A stretch of DNA of 36,563 bases. It comes from JBPOHE01 sp052035915 (lineage in GTDB: Bacteria > Pseudomonadota > Gammaproteobacteria > Chromatiales > Chromatiaceae). A program made the position numbers and the translations under genes. Below are positions 16,089 to 24,676 of this stretch, piece by piece (position 1 is the first letter of the stretch; each line of letters opens with the position of its first letter). The stretch covers positions 1 through 36,563 of the forward strand of contig JBPOHE010000044.1 in the NCBI GenBank assembly GCA_052035915.1, in the 5' to 3' direction. A model generated the notes under the pieces. That model made no database searches and had not been told where the DNA came from. It worked only from the letters and a program-made list of their open reading frames with translations.

Positions 16089-17999
16089 CTAAGGAGCTGA
16101 TTCCCCAGCTAAATGATTCAAACCGGCGGCGAAGGAGCGCAGCCAACGCCCAAGGGGCTCTGGTTGGTTGCTGCCTTCAAAGGCCAGTCTGGCCGCCAGA
16201 CCGACCAGAGTGGTGCGATCCGTCGCCGTGGCCGATGAGGTACCCCGCTTGGCGCCTGGCCTGTCGTTGAGCATGCGCAATTCATCCCGGAGTCCGCCGA
16301 GCGTCTTGGCGCTCTGTTCCAGAGGCGAGACAGCGGCGGAATCGGTAGCGACGAGTCGATGCAGCCGTTCATAATGGCGTTGGAGCGCCCCCAGGGAATC
16401 GCCAGCGTTTTGCGTTTGCGACCCTCTTTGGGCTGGAGATGAAGACTTGAGATCGGTTTCCAGGGCCACCGCCTGCACCAGTTTGACCAAGGGGGAATCC
16501 TTGCGGGCGAGGAGTTCGGCGATCTCCAGGGCCTCCGCCACATCCACCACGGGGTGGATCTCCAGATCCCCGACCAAACCATCCCACTGCTCGATGTAGT
16601 CGTTGATATAAAGCCGCTGGATGTCCTGTAACAGACGCAGACGTTCGGCCTCCGTCGGTTTCGGCCGTTGTTTGTCCAGCACCGCCAACTCGGCGATATA
16701 GCCATCGATCTTTGGCCAGGCCGTAGTGACAAAAAAATCGTAAAACCCGGTTTTGGTATACAAGCCGGGTATTCCTGCGTCCAAGGGTCGCCCGCTCTTG
16801 CGGATAAAAAGCCTGGTCGCCGCCTCCCCTCCCGCCTCACTGGGGCGGAATGGCGGCAAAGGGTGCGCCTGGGCCAGGGTCTTGATGCGCGCATACACCA
16901 AGTGGGCGGTGGGCACCTCCCGGAGTTTGGCCAGGGTCCGTTGCGCCAGGGTCCGATCGACCTCGGCCGGCGGCGGGAAAGGTTGTAAGGCCACCATCGC
17001 GGCCAGATGATCGGCCAGTTCGGTTCGGGACGAGACTGGGAATTCGTCCGGCAATTCTTGGTCCAGATCGGCCCGGCCCCAGGCGAGAACCAGATCTTTC
17101 AATTCGGATTCCGTCTGCAGCGAGGGGGGCGCTGGCCGATCGGTCGATTTGTTGAGCCGCTGCGTCATTTCCTCGAGTTGCTGCTGTAGCCTGGCGACCT
17201 GTTCGTCGTGCTGCCGGCCGAGAATCGGCTGGTCCGTCCTGCCACCAAAGTAGAACTCGCCGATCATGGCCTCGTTCACCCAGGGCAATTGCTGCTGGGC
17301 GGTCACTTCGTACACCTGTTCGCGCACCCGCCCGAGCAGGGCGCGGATCTCCAGATCCGGCGCTTTGATGTACTTCAGCAGGGCTTCCGTAAAGGGGCTG
17401 TTGCGGCCTTCCCCATCGGCGGCGGCGCGGTCGGGCGCCGTGGCGAAGGCGATGAAGGTCCCCGCCGTCGAGGCCTCGATACGGGCCAAGCCGCCGGTTG
17501 TGGCTCGGGTGAAGGCACGGCGAACCACATTGTTGCGGCAGGCATCCAGGAACAGGAGCTTGACCCGGGCACCCGAGGCTTCCATCACGTCCAGGATGTC
17601 GTTGACCTTGATACCCTGGCTGAGCAGATCCGCCTCGGTCTCGATCCTCGCCGTCGTCGGAATCAGATAATTCCGCCCATTCACCTGCAACCCGTGTCCG
17701 GCGTAGAACACCAGGGCGACCCTGGCACCGGTGGCGGCGCGACCGAAGTCGGCCAGACTTTGCAGCATGGCCCGATGGTCGCCGTCGATGGTCTTGGTCA
17801 CCTCGAAGCCCAGACTGGTAAGAACGGCGGCTATATCACCGGCATCGTTCGGCGGGTTGATCAGGGTCGCCACATTGGTATAGGCGCCGTTGCCGATCAC
17901 CCAGGCCACCCGTCGCTCGTTTTGCCCCCAGGCCGGGCCTCCCAGTACCGCGGAGAGCACCACTATCAGGGCCAGAAAAGCGCGCAGCCGGTCACCCAT
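16089..17999 (-). CDS. Exported caspase-domain protein fused to a TssM/IcmF C-terminal half
   Basis: A 636-residue protein in two parts. A signal peptide (LRAFLALIVVLSAVLGGPAW) is followed by a caspase (C14) domain at about 28-255, with catalytic His102 in VFYAGHGLQ and Cys154 in LFLDACRNN. After a short coiled coil (about 263-285), residues 300-520 match the periplasmic part of T6SS TssM/IcmF: VPTAHLVYARIK, IPGLYTKTGFYDFF, LYINDYIEQWDGLVGDLEI and SPLVKLVQAVALET. The chain ends around GRWLRSFAAG, before the last TssM domain. The gene follows the TssM N-terminal half by 5 bases. GTG 18026 is an alternative start overlapping that gene. The caspase is thus inserted at a break in TssM. Caspase calls are firm; the TssM match is by motif reading. 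Confidence 0.85.
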   Translation of the reverse strand: MGDRLRAFLALIVVLSAVLGGPAWGQNERRVAWVIGNGAYTNVATLINPPNDAGDIAAVLTSLGFEVTKTIDGDHRAMLQSLADFGRAATGARVALVFYAGHGLQVNGRNYLIPTTARIETEADLLSQGIKVNDILDVMEASGARVKLLFLDACRNNVVRRAFTRATTGGLARIEASTAGTFIAFATAPDRAAADGEGRNSPFTEALLKYIKAPDLEIRALLGRVREQVYEVTAQQQLPWVNEAMIGEFYFGGRTDQPILGRQHDEQVARLQQQLEEMTQRLNKSTDRPAPPSLQTESELKDLVLAWGRADLDQELPDEFPVSSRTELADHLAAMVALQPFPPPAEVDRTLAQRTLAKLREVPTAHLVYARIKTLAQAHPLPPFRPSEAGGEAATRLFIRKSGRPLDAGIPGLYTKTGFYDFFVTTAWPKIDGYIAELAVLDKQRPKPTEAERLRLLQDIQRLYINDYIEQWDGLVGDLEIHPVVDVAEALEIAELLARKDSPLVKLVQAVALETDLKSSSPAQRGSQTQNAGDSLGALQRHYERLHRLVATDSAAVSPLEQSAKTLGGLRDELRMLNDRPGAKRGTSSATATDRTTLVGLAARLAFEGSNQPEPLGRWLRSFAAGLNHLAGESAP

Positions 18000-18004
18000 G
18001 GCCG

Positions 18005-19813
18005 CTATTTGCCTGTTGTCGCCCACTCGTCCGCCCCTCCAAGCATTCCATAGAGCTTCAAGGCCTCATAGGCCAGTTCCGGATGCTCCGCATTGACGCG
18101 AAGCTGTTCCTCCAGACGCCGTACTATCCGGGGAAACAAGACCCGCCTGAGAACATCCGGGTAAAGACCCCCGGCCCGCTGGGCCAGTCCCTCGGACGGA
18201 AGGAGCTGGAGTGCCGGAAGCCAGGCGCTGTGTTCGATCGGGTGGTTGGACCGCGTCGAGACTTCCCGCGCCGCGTTCAGTACCGGCAGCAGCGCGGAAA
18301 TCTCCGGATTCGGCACCTCGAGGATCTCGCCAAGCGCCCGCTCGAAGCGGTGGAGACCGCCGTCCAGCGCCGCGAGGTACTGCCGCTGTTGGAAAAAGCT
18401 GAGCAGCAATCCTATGACGAAGACCGAGGTCAGTGCCCCGATGAAGACCAGTGCCCCCAACTGTCGCCCGGCTGGCCGAGGTTCCTGACCCGAGCCCCTG
18501 GCGATCAGCCCGGCCTCGGGAAGGATTACATCCCGGAACAGGCGGGTAAGAAAATAACTTTTCGCCTTACCGGAAAAGGCCGACAGGCCCTGGTGGGCGA
18601 GACCGACATCCGTGCCGAGCCTGTCCGCTAGCTGGTCCAAAGGTGACCCTTCCTGAGTCCCGCTGACGAGATAGACCCCCCGCAGCAGAAACTCCGGCTC
18701 GAATCGGGAAGGGAGAAAGACGTCGGTCAGAAACTCCCGCAAGGGTTCGCCCAACGCCGCGACCGCGGCCGGGAAGCCATAGATGAGAGCGGATTTCCGC
18801 CCTCCCCCTGCCTGTTGCAGACGATCGAGGGAACGCTGTTTGATGGCCCGCCCGAGTCGCTCGAACTCCTTGGCAAAGTCCTGCAATCCTGCCGCCGGGT
18901 GTTCGGGATTCAGGGTGAAGGTTATCCCCCAGGACGCATCCCGCCGGTTCTGCTCCATGTCCTCGAAGATTTCGACGAAACCCGGCAGGAGATCCGCCTT
19001 GGTAAGCAGGACATAGAACGGTAGCCGTTCCCCAAGGTGTTGATACAGCTCATTGATCCGCTTGCGAGTGCTTCCGGCCAGCTGGTGGCGTGCCTCCTCG
19101 CCGGATGACAGCAGATCCGGGATACTCAGGGCCAGGATGACCCCGTTCAGCGGCCTTTGGGGATGGAACCGCTGTAACAGGGCCAGGAATCCGAGCCAAG
19201 CCGCGCTGTCAACAACCTGATTGCTGTCCTGGGTGAGATAGCGACCGGCGGTGTCGAGCAGCACCGCCTCCTCCGTGAACCACCAATCGCAATTCTCCGT
19301 ACCTCCCGACCGCTTGCCGCCAGCGGCGCCGAATTGCTCCAGGGCCGGACGCTCCAGACCCGAATGGCGGATCAACGCCGTCTTACCCGCCCCCCGGGGA
19401 CCGAGAACCAAATAGCAGGGGAGCGGACGGAGGAGATCCCGTTCACCCCCGTCTCCCCCTTGGGCGCTTTTCAGGATCTCCACGGCCTCCTCATAGCGCC
19501 GGCGCAGGATCGCCATTTCCCGCTCCGCTTCGAGCACAGCGAGTGGCTGCTCGGCCCTTCCCGCCGAGGTGACCGGGCTGGCGATCAAGCGGCGGTGTTT
19601 ACGCCGGCGGTTCCAATGACCGATCCCGACCCCCGTCAACCATCCAGCGACAAGGAGTGCGATCACCGCCAGCCGGGCACCTTCCGACACCAACAGGCCA
19701 AGTCCGCCAAGGATCAGCCCCGGTCCCAGAAACCAGATCACCAAGACGAGGGCGAGTACACCCAGCCAAGAAAGCCAGCGGACCTGGCCAAACCGAGCCA
19801 CGGACGGAATCAT
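18005..19813 (-). CDS. TssM/IcmF N-terminal half (inner-membrane GTPase-like subunit)
   Basis: Inner-membrane component of T6SS-like complexes. It is 602 residues where TssM is usually about 1100-1300. Two N-terminal transmembrane helices (about 13-35 and 45-63) are followed by a cytoplasmic NTPase domain with Walker A GPRGAGKT (139-146), DTAGRY (187-192) and LTKADLLPGF (270-279). A third helix (about 451-474) leads into the start of the periplasmic region, which stops at YEALKLYGMLGGADEWATTG, the point where canonical TssM continues. The missing continuation appears in the next gene behind a caspase domain. The gene follows tssL by 46 bases. The name tssM is not given because the gene is split. 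Confidence 0.9.
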   Translation of the reverse strand: MIPSVARFGQVRWLSWLGVLALVLVIWFLGPGLILGGLGLLVSEGARLAVIALLVAGWLTGVGIGHWNRRRKHRRLIASPVTSAGRAEQPLAVLEAEREMAILRRRYEEAVEILKSAQGGDGGERDLLRPLPCYLVLGPRGAGKTALIRHSGLERPALEQFGAAGGKRSGGTENCDWWFTEEAVLLDTAGRYLTQDSNQVVDSAAWLGFLALLQRFHPQRPLNGVILALSIPDLLSSGEEARHQLAGSTRKRINELYQHLGERLPFYVLLTKADLLPGFVEIFEDMEQNRRDASWGITFTLNPEHPAAGLQDFAKEFERLGRAIKQRSLDRLQQAGGGRKSALIYGFPAAVAALGEPLREFLTDVFLPSRFEPEFLLRGVYLVSGTQEGSPLDQLADRLGTDVGLAHQGLSAFSGKAKSYFLTRLFRDVILPEAGLIARGSGQEPRPAGRQLGALVFIGALTSVFVIGLLLSFFQQRQYLAALDGGLHRFERALGEILEVPNPEISALLPVLNAAREVSTRSNHPIEHSAWLPALQLLPSEGLAQRAGGLYPDVLRRVLFPRIVRRLEEQLRVNAEHPELAYEALKLYGMLGGADEWATTGK

Positions 19814-19859
19814 GGTCTGCCTCGATCACGGCCAAGAGAGTTATGCATCGCGCGCCGCC

Positions 19860-20951
19860 TCAGGGTGAGACCGCCCGACCCCGGGACGACGGCTTGTCCA
19901 CCCCGACCGTCGACGGCATCGACCCAGGTTTTCCCACCCGGGAGGACACAGGCTCCAGGACGCGGGCCGCCCCATCAAGAAGCGCCGTGACCCGCTCGAG
20001 ATCCTGGTGCAATAGAAAGCTCAACACCATGAAGAGTCCCCCGATCAGGACCGCGGAGGCCCCAGTCAGCCCCCATGGCGGGATCTTCTGCCAGAGCGGG
20101 GCCGCTGGCGGCGCTCCAGTCTGCCTTTGACCCGGGGCTTCGGGGATCGACTCGGAACCACCCCGTTGGGTCTTGATCGTCCGATACAGGGTCTCCCTGG
20201 TCTGGGCCTGGTCGGGCTGATTGAAAAAGCCGAAACAGAGACAGAGATACATCAGTTCCAGCAGGTCCAGGTTGGCCCCGGGATTCTGTTCGGCCACCCG
20301 CAGGAGTTCGAAAAAACCCTGGACGCCCCGTTGTGACCGATGCCGAGTCTGTAGTAGCGGCTGTTGGGCCCAACCGCTGGCGCGGCCCCAGGGGGTCGAC
20401 AACACCGCCTCATCCAGCAAGGCACAGAGCGCAAAGCTGGCGCTGCTACGCGTCGTCGCCTCATAACCGGCACCTTTTACCTTGGCCTCGAAGGCGTCGA
20501 GAGCCTCGATCAACCGCTCGCGCAAGACCCGGGGATCCGGCCCCCGAACACTGGCGCGGACTTGAGGAACCAGGGCCAATAATTGCGCCGCCGCGCCTTC
20601 CAGGGCATTGAACACCGGCACCGCCATCGGCTCCGCCCTGGGAGTGTCTACCTGAGCGGGATAGGCCGGGGTTCCGGCTTTGGGCCTTTTCCCGCGCCTG
20701 GGTTTCAGCACCATGTGCTCCAGGGGATCGAAGCCTTCCCCGGCGGGGCCTTTCGCCTCGGCCTTTTCCGGCACCAGATCCAAAGGCAAGGGCCGGAAAA
20801 TGGTCGCCTCCGCGGCTTTGCCGTCGCCGGGCACTGGGGGCGTAGCTGAAGCCAGAGCCGCCCGTTCGCCCGACCCGGGGATGGGGAGCATGAGGGTTTC
20901 GTTATCGGTAGCGACCGGCTTGTTGCCTTCCCGAGGCGTTGTCTGGGTCAT
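19860..20951 (-). CDS. tssL: TssL/DotU family inner-membrane protein
   Basis: DotU/TssL partner of TssM, 363 residues. A long, proline-rich N-terminal stretch (about 1-108) precedes the DotU domain at about 110-262, with ASFALCALLDEAVLSTPWG, the QGFFELL segment and LDLLELMYLCLCFGFF. A C-terminal transmembrane helix (about 293-314) anchors it, with a short periplasmic tail that shows no peptidoglycan-binding OmpA domain. It lies 12 bases after the FHA gene and before the TssM half. In T6SS, TssL and TssM form the membrane core; the same pairing is likely here. Confidence 0.9.
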   Translation of the reverse strand: MTQTTPREGNKPVATDNETLMLPIPGSGERAALASATPPVPGDGKAAEATIFRPLPLDLVPEKAEAKGPAGEGFDPLEHMVLKPRRGKRPKAGTPAYPAQVDTPRAEPMAVPVFNALEGAAAQLLALVPQVRASVRGPDPRVLRERLIEALDAFEAKVKGAGYEATTRSSASFALCALLDEAVLSTPWGRASGWAQQPLLQTRHRSQRGVQGFFELLRVAEQNPGANLDLLELMYLCLCFGFFNQPDQAQTRETLYRTIKTQRGGSESIPEAPGQRQTGAPPAAPLWQKIPPWGLTGASAVLIGGLFMVLSFLLHQDLERVTALLDGAARVLEPVSSRVGKPGSMPSTVGVDKPSSRGRAVSP

Positions 20952-20963
20952 GGTGGCTACACC

Positions 20964-22061
20964 TTATTCGCCTTGGCCCCGGTTGTTCGGCTCCCGACGG
21001 GCGGTCAGGCGTTCGATCTGATCTTCATAGGCGCGGGCGAACGCCGCCCCGAAGAATCCTTGCAGGATATCCTCCCGCTGCCAGGTCATCACCTCAAAGG
21101 TCTTTTTGAAACGATCCCAGCACAGCGCCTTTTTCTGCGCCGGGAGCATCCCACCCAACAGCCCCGGATGACCGTTCTCCGCCTCGATCAGCCCTGGGTC
21201 GATGTGCCGCAGCAGCGTGGCCAGCATCCCCTGCATCCCGGCCACCATGGCTGCCTGGTGCGCCTTGATCTCCTCGAAACCCTCATGAACGGCCTCCAAA
21301 GAAGGTTGATAGCCCTTTTTGCCGGTCAGCAGGATGCCCAGGGTATCCTCCAGATCGACCGAAAACTTCAAGGGGTTGTGTTCCAGCGGCTGATATCTGG
21401 CCTGAGCGATACGGAGTTCACCTTTGAACTGGGAACGCGCCCGCAGCACCTCCAGGGTCCCGGAGGTAAAGACCCGCAACAGACAACCGGCCTGGTGCAA
21501 CAGCCACTCCACCTGCTCGGGGGGGATTTTGAGTTCCGGAATCCCGGCCCCGGCCAGAAAGGCTCCCAAGGCCGCGGTATAGCCTTCCCTGTCGCCGGCT
21601 GGGGGCCTGGTTCCGGCCACCGAGTCCCCGCTCAGAGGATGCACGGTTCCGGCTTCGATCGGCGCGTACGGCGGTGAAACTCGGCCGGAATAGGTCTCGG
21701 CCAGCGATGGGACATCGGTCGGCTTTTCCAAGTCTTCGACCAAGTCTATGGAAACCTGGATTTCATAGTCGCCGATGAACAGGCGGTCCCCAGGCGAGAG
21801 AGGGATTTTCTGGCCCTTGCCCAGGAGGTTCTCAACCCGGTTCAGGCTGGTGCCGTTGGTGCTGATATCCGTAATGTAATACTGGCCCGCCTCGGCTTCG
21901 ATGAAACAGTGGTGACTGGAGATATAACGGTTCGGATCCGCCAACACCCAGTCATTTCCCGGTCCGCGGCCGATGGACAGCCGCCCCTGGGCCAACTCGA
22001 CCTTTGTCACCTGCCCTGCCGACAAAGACCGGGAACTATCGATCTGCAGACGTAAACCCAT
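20964..22061 (-). CDS. FHA-domain protein of TagH type, T6SS-associated
   Basis: First gene of the operon, 365 residues, cytoplasmic. An N-terminal FHA domain (about 6-105) has LSIGRGPGNDWVLADP, ISSHHCFIEAE and ITDISTNGTSLN, the phosphothreonine-binding features. A variable linker is followed by a C-terminal alpha-helical domain (about 180-345) typical of TagH proteins (KFSVDLEDTLGILLTGKKGY; WDRFKKTFEVM). In T6SS loci, TagH-like proteins can couple Thr kinase/phosphatase signalling (PpkA/PppA) to TssL/TssM. No kinase gene is in the window, so the signal is unknown. Confidence 0.87.
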   Translation of the reverse strand: MGLRLQIDSSRSLSAGQVTKVELAQGRLSIGRGPGNDWVLADPNRYISSHHCFIEAEAGQYYITDISTNGTSLNRVENLLGKGQKIPLSPGDRLFIGDYEIQVSIDLVEDLEKPTDVPSLAETYSGRVSPPYAPIEAGTVHPLSGDSVAGTRPPAGDREGYTAALGAFLAGAGIPELKIPPEQVEWLLHQAGCLLRVFTSGTLEVLRARSQFKGELRIAQARYQPLEHNPLKFSVDLEDTLGILLTGKKGYQPSLEAVHEGFEEIKAHQAAMVAGMQGMLATLLRHIDPGLIEAENGHPGLLGGMLPAQKKALCWDRFKKTFEVMTWQREDILQGFFGAAFARAYEDQIERLTARREPNNRGQGE

Positions 22062-22638
22062 AACTTTCTGATTCCGGAGCGAATCCCGTGGACCAATGGC
22101 GCGGATTTGGGGTCTCTTCCCGTTCTTGTCGCCAAGTCGCGATGGATACTGATCGTTTCTTTTCTGGAGAAGGTCGGATGATCTCGGCCTCAGGTTGGCC
22201 AGGGGGCTTGGCTTGTATTCCTTACCGAGCAGAGACTGGGTTCTGAATCATACATAAAAAATTACTTATAATAAGTTATCTATAAACACGGATTATTTAG
22301 GGCGTCTGATTGGCTTCATGCCCAGCTCCCCTTCCGGTAATAAACAATACAACCAAAACAGTCATTCGCTGGCTGTGTTTTTGATTGTCGTTGATGTGGC
22401 CTTCCCTTGCCAGTTCTGTCGATTCCATAAGCCCCCTAGCCGTCACCCTTGCCCACCGCTCTGGATTCTCGTCCGCTGTTCTCGAAATGATGGAAGAAAA
22501 CAGCGGCCATTGTCAGAACCTGGAATCTTGTCCATCCTGTGAGGACAATGGAAAAACAACACCGGCCCCAACAAAAGGCGAAGAACGAGGGGCTCCGGCA
22601 ATGGCCGATCGATTTTCCCCATGCGACAGGAGAAGACT
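22062..22638. other. AT-rich divergent intergenic region with a 13-bp palindrome
   Basis: 577 bases between the FHA operon (minus) and the unknown small gene (plus). A clearly AT-rich island at about 22245-22300 contains the perfect palindrome ACTTATAATAAGT at 22264-22276, a plausible operator or promoter core. A 74-codon plus frame at 22318-22542 has no coding signs. Exact promoters cannot be fixed. Confidence 0.55.
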
Positions 22639-22998
22639 ATGGCTGATCTCAAGTTGTATCAGATCCCTCGCTCGGTTTTGGCCAAAGAGCCGAAACCCAT
22701 CGTCCAGATCGACTTTCCCGAAGAGCTGGCCAAGGCCGGCCAGAATCGCCAGATGCTCGAAACCCCCGAGTCGCTGGCCTTGATCAACGGGGTAGCGAAT
22801 ACGCTGGTGACGGCCTTGGGCTATGTCGGCAAGGTCAATTACGGCGTGGTGTCCGTGTTCGACAAGATCCAATGGGCGGAGTACGAGGCGCTCCTCGAAC
22901 AATACCGCATGGATGCCGCCGCCATAGAATCGATGCCGTCCCACTCGACAGCGAAGAGTGTCAGAGCCGGCAAGGACAAGGTGAAAAAGAAAAAATAG
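22639..22998 (+). CDS. Hypothetical 119-aa basic-tailed protein
   Basis: I do not recognise this family. The frame starts at ATG 22639 with AGGAG about 8 bases upstream (an in-frame ATG at 22621 lacks a site). The protein is soluble, with a repeat-free central region (LINGVANTLVTALGYVGKVN, IQWAEYEALLEQYRMDA) predicted mostly helical and a lysine-rich tail (AGKDKVKKKK). No signal peptide or membrane helix. It is divergent from the T6SS-like operon, and a terminator hairpin follows at 23031, so it is a single-gene unit. The good ribosome site and terminator support it being real. Confidence 0.75.
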   Translation: MADLKLYQIPRSVLAKEPKPIVQIDFPEELAKAGQNRQMLETPESLALINGVANTLVTALGYVGKVNYGVVSVFDKIQWAEYEALLEQYRMDAAAIESMPSHSTAKSVRAGKDKVKKKK

Positions 22999-23030
22999 TG
23001 CGTCAGACATCATCCCCTGGAAGAAACGGC

Positions 23031-23053
23031 CCTCGCCCCTCCGGGGGGCGAGG
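23031..23053. terminator. Bidirectional hairpin between convergent genes
   Basis: CCTCGCCCC (23031-23039) pairs with GGGGCGAGG (23045-23053) around a 5-base loop. It sits between the ends of the 119-aa gene and the TRAP receptor gene, which converge here. Confidence 0.7.
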
Positions 23054-23068
23054 AAACAACAGGGGGCG

Positions 23069-24163
23069 TTATTTCTTACGCCGTACCGCCTGCATGAAAT
23101 TCATCATCGGCGCCTCGGCGATCCCCATCCAGGTATCGGAGGTTTGCTGGAAGGCCCGCATGGAGTCATAGAGCTTTTTGAACTGGGGATTCTTTTCCGA
23201 CTCTTCGGCGTAGAGTTTCTGAGCGATCTCATAGGCCTTGAGCAGGACATCGTCCGGATAACGACGCAACTGGGTGCCGTTCTGCACCAATCGTTGCACG
23301 GCGGGCGGGTTTTTGGCGTCGTAAGCCGCCAGCATGAGGAGATTGGCCTCCTGGGCGGCCACCTCGAAGGCGACTTGGTAGACTTTGGGCAGTTTGGCCC
23401 AGTGGTCCTTGTTGACGTAGAAGGTCAACTGGGTGCCGGATTCCCACCAGCCCGGGTAGTAGTAATACTTCGCCACCTTATAGAATCCCAGCTTTTCGTC
23501 GTCGTATGGGACGGTCCATTCGGCGGCGTCGATGGCGCCCCGTTCCAGCGCCGGATAGATCTCACCACCGGGTAGGGATTGGGGTACCGCCCCCATTTGG
23601 GAAAAGATCTCCGCCCCGAACCCGGGGATACGAATCTTCAGTCCCTTCAGATCCTCCAGGGAGTTCACCTCCTTGCGGAACCAGCCGCCCATCTGGGCGC
23701 CGGTGCTGCCGCCGGGAAAATTGAGGATGTTGTACTGGGCGAACAACTCGCGCAGCAGTTCCATACCCCCGCCGTAGAAGGTCCAGCCGTTGAGCTGGCG
23801 GGCATTGAGGCCGAAGGGAAAGGTAGTCTCAAGGGAGAGGGCCTTGTTTTTGCCGTGGTAGTAATAGGAAGCCGTATGGCCGCACTCCAGGGTGCCCTGC
23901 TGCACGGCATCGAGCACGCCGAAGGGCGGGACGATCTCGCCCCCGGCAAAGACACGGATCTCGAATCGACCCTCGGTGAGTTCGGCCACCCGCTTGGCGA
24001 GGATCTCGGCCCCACCATAGATGGTATCCAGGCTCTTGGGGAAACTGGACGCCAAGCGCCATTTCACGACCTGCGGCTCAGCCAGGGCCGCGGACGGGAG
24101 ACCAACCGCGGTAGCGGCCAATCCGGCCCCGGCGGTCTTGAGGAAGCGACGTCTCTGCATCAT
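23069..24163 (-). CDS. TRAP transporter solute-binding protein (DctP type), Tat-exported
   Basis: Periplasmic solute receptor of a TRAP transporter, 364 residues. The N-terminus is a Tat signal (MQRRRFLKTAGAGLAATAVG) cleaved near ALAEP. The DctP fold is clear: VKWRLASSFPKSLDTIYGGA, GLKIRIPGFGAEIFSQMGAV (with the conserved arginine that grips a carboxylate), and AAEWTVPYDDEKLGFYKVA with WESGTQLTFYVN, which resemble the subgroup annotated for mannitol/chloroaromatic and 2-oxo-acid ligands. No DctQ or DctM membrane genes are nearby, so it is an orphan receptor that would work with a transporter encoded elsewhere. ATG 24160 is an alternative start. Confidence 0.9.
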   Translation of the reverse strand: MMQRRRFLKTAGAGLAATAVGLPSAALAEPQVVKWRLASSFPKSLDTIYGGAEILAKRVAELTEGRFEIRVFAGGEIVPPFGVLDAVQQGTLECGHTASYYYHGKNKALSLETTFPFGLNARQLNGWTFYGGGMELLRELFAQYNILNFPGGSTGAQMGGWFRKEVNSLEDLKGLKIRIPGFGAEIFSQMGAVPQSLPGGEIYPALERGAIDAAEWTVPYDDEKLGFYKVAKYYYYPGWWESGTQLTFYVNKDHWAKLPKVYQVAFEVAAQEANLLMLAAYDAKNPPAVQRLVQNGTQLRRYPDDVLLKAYEIAQKLYAEESEKNPQFKKLYDSMRAFQQTSDTWMGIAEAPMMNFMQAVRRKK

Positions 24164-24556
24164 GGTGATCCTCCGCTCTGTGGTGATTACAGTGATACTG
24201 GTCTAGCCCACCGCATCCGCTGGCCGACCGACCTCGTTTTGTGTGAGAGATAGTGTATACCTCGGCTCCTGTTCGGCCAGTTGTTTTGCCGGATCTCGGG
24301 CGGAATGAAGCGGATTTCCCGAACCACCAGCGAAGCGAGCCGCGATCCCAGAAAGCGGCCCACGAAGTCGATAAGAGAAAAAATTATTTAACTCCCTATA
24401 ATTTAAATATTTATTATGCTCGAGGCTATCTTGGCCTCATGACGGCCATCCTTGATAACCATCGGATACAAAGAGAAATGACCATGAGGCCAGCCGCAAC
24501 AGAGGGTGGAAAGCCAAGAAAGCTGGTGGTTGTTCTTTTTTCACCGACAGACTCTC
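24164..24556. other. Intergenic region upstream of the small repeat protein
   Basis: About 390 bases of the gap between the DctP gene and the small repeat protein gene. An AT-rich near-palindromic run (ATAATTTAAATATTTATTAT) lies near 24399-24418. Open frames here, including one of 102 codons at 24253-24561, have no ribosome site or domain. I see no gene. Confidence 0.5.
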
Positions 24557-24590
24557 TATAATTACCTATTGCAATGAGTCGGAAATAGGT
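24557..24590 (+). promoter_or_regulatory. Promoter -10 box and adjacent inverted repeat before the repeat-protein gene
   Basis: A perfect -10 TATAAT lies at 24557-24562 with a weak -35 candidate (TTCTTT at 24533-24538, 18-base spacing). Just after it, ACCTATT at 24564-24570 pairs with AATAGGT at 24584-24590 (13-base loop), covering the expected start point. This may be an operator or a 5' UTR hairpin. The untranslated leader to ATG 24677 would be about 105 bases. Confidence 0.55.
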
Positions 24591-24676
24591 ACATTTTTGA
24601 CTCAGCAGCGTGGAAAACAAGGCGCTGCCGCGAAACTGAATCCAGTTCCAACAACATTCTCAAGGAGATTGACACT

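Noticed and set aside
24253..24561. 102-codon plus-strand frame
   Set aside because: No ribosome site or domain, composition of intergenic sequence, and it covers the promoter of the next gene.
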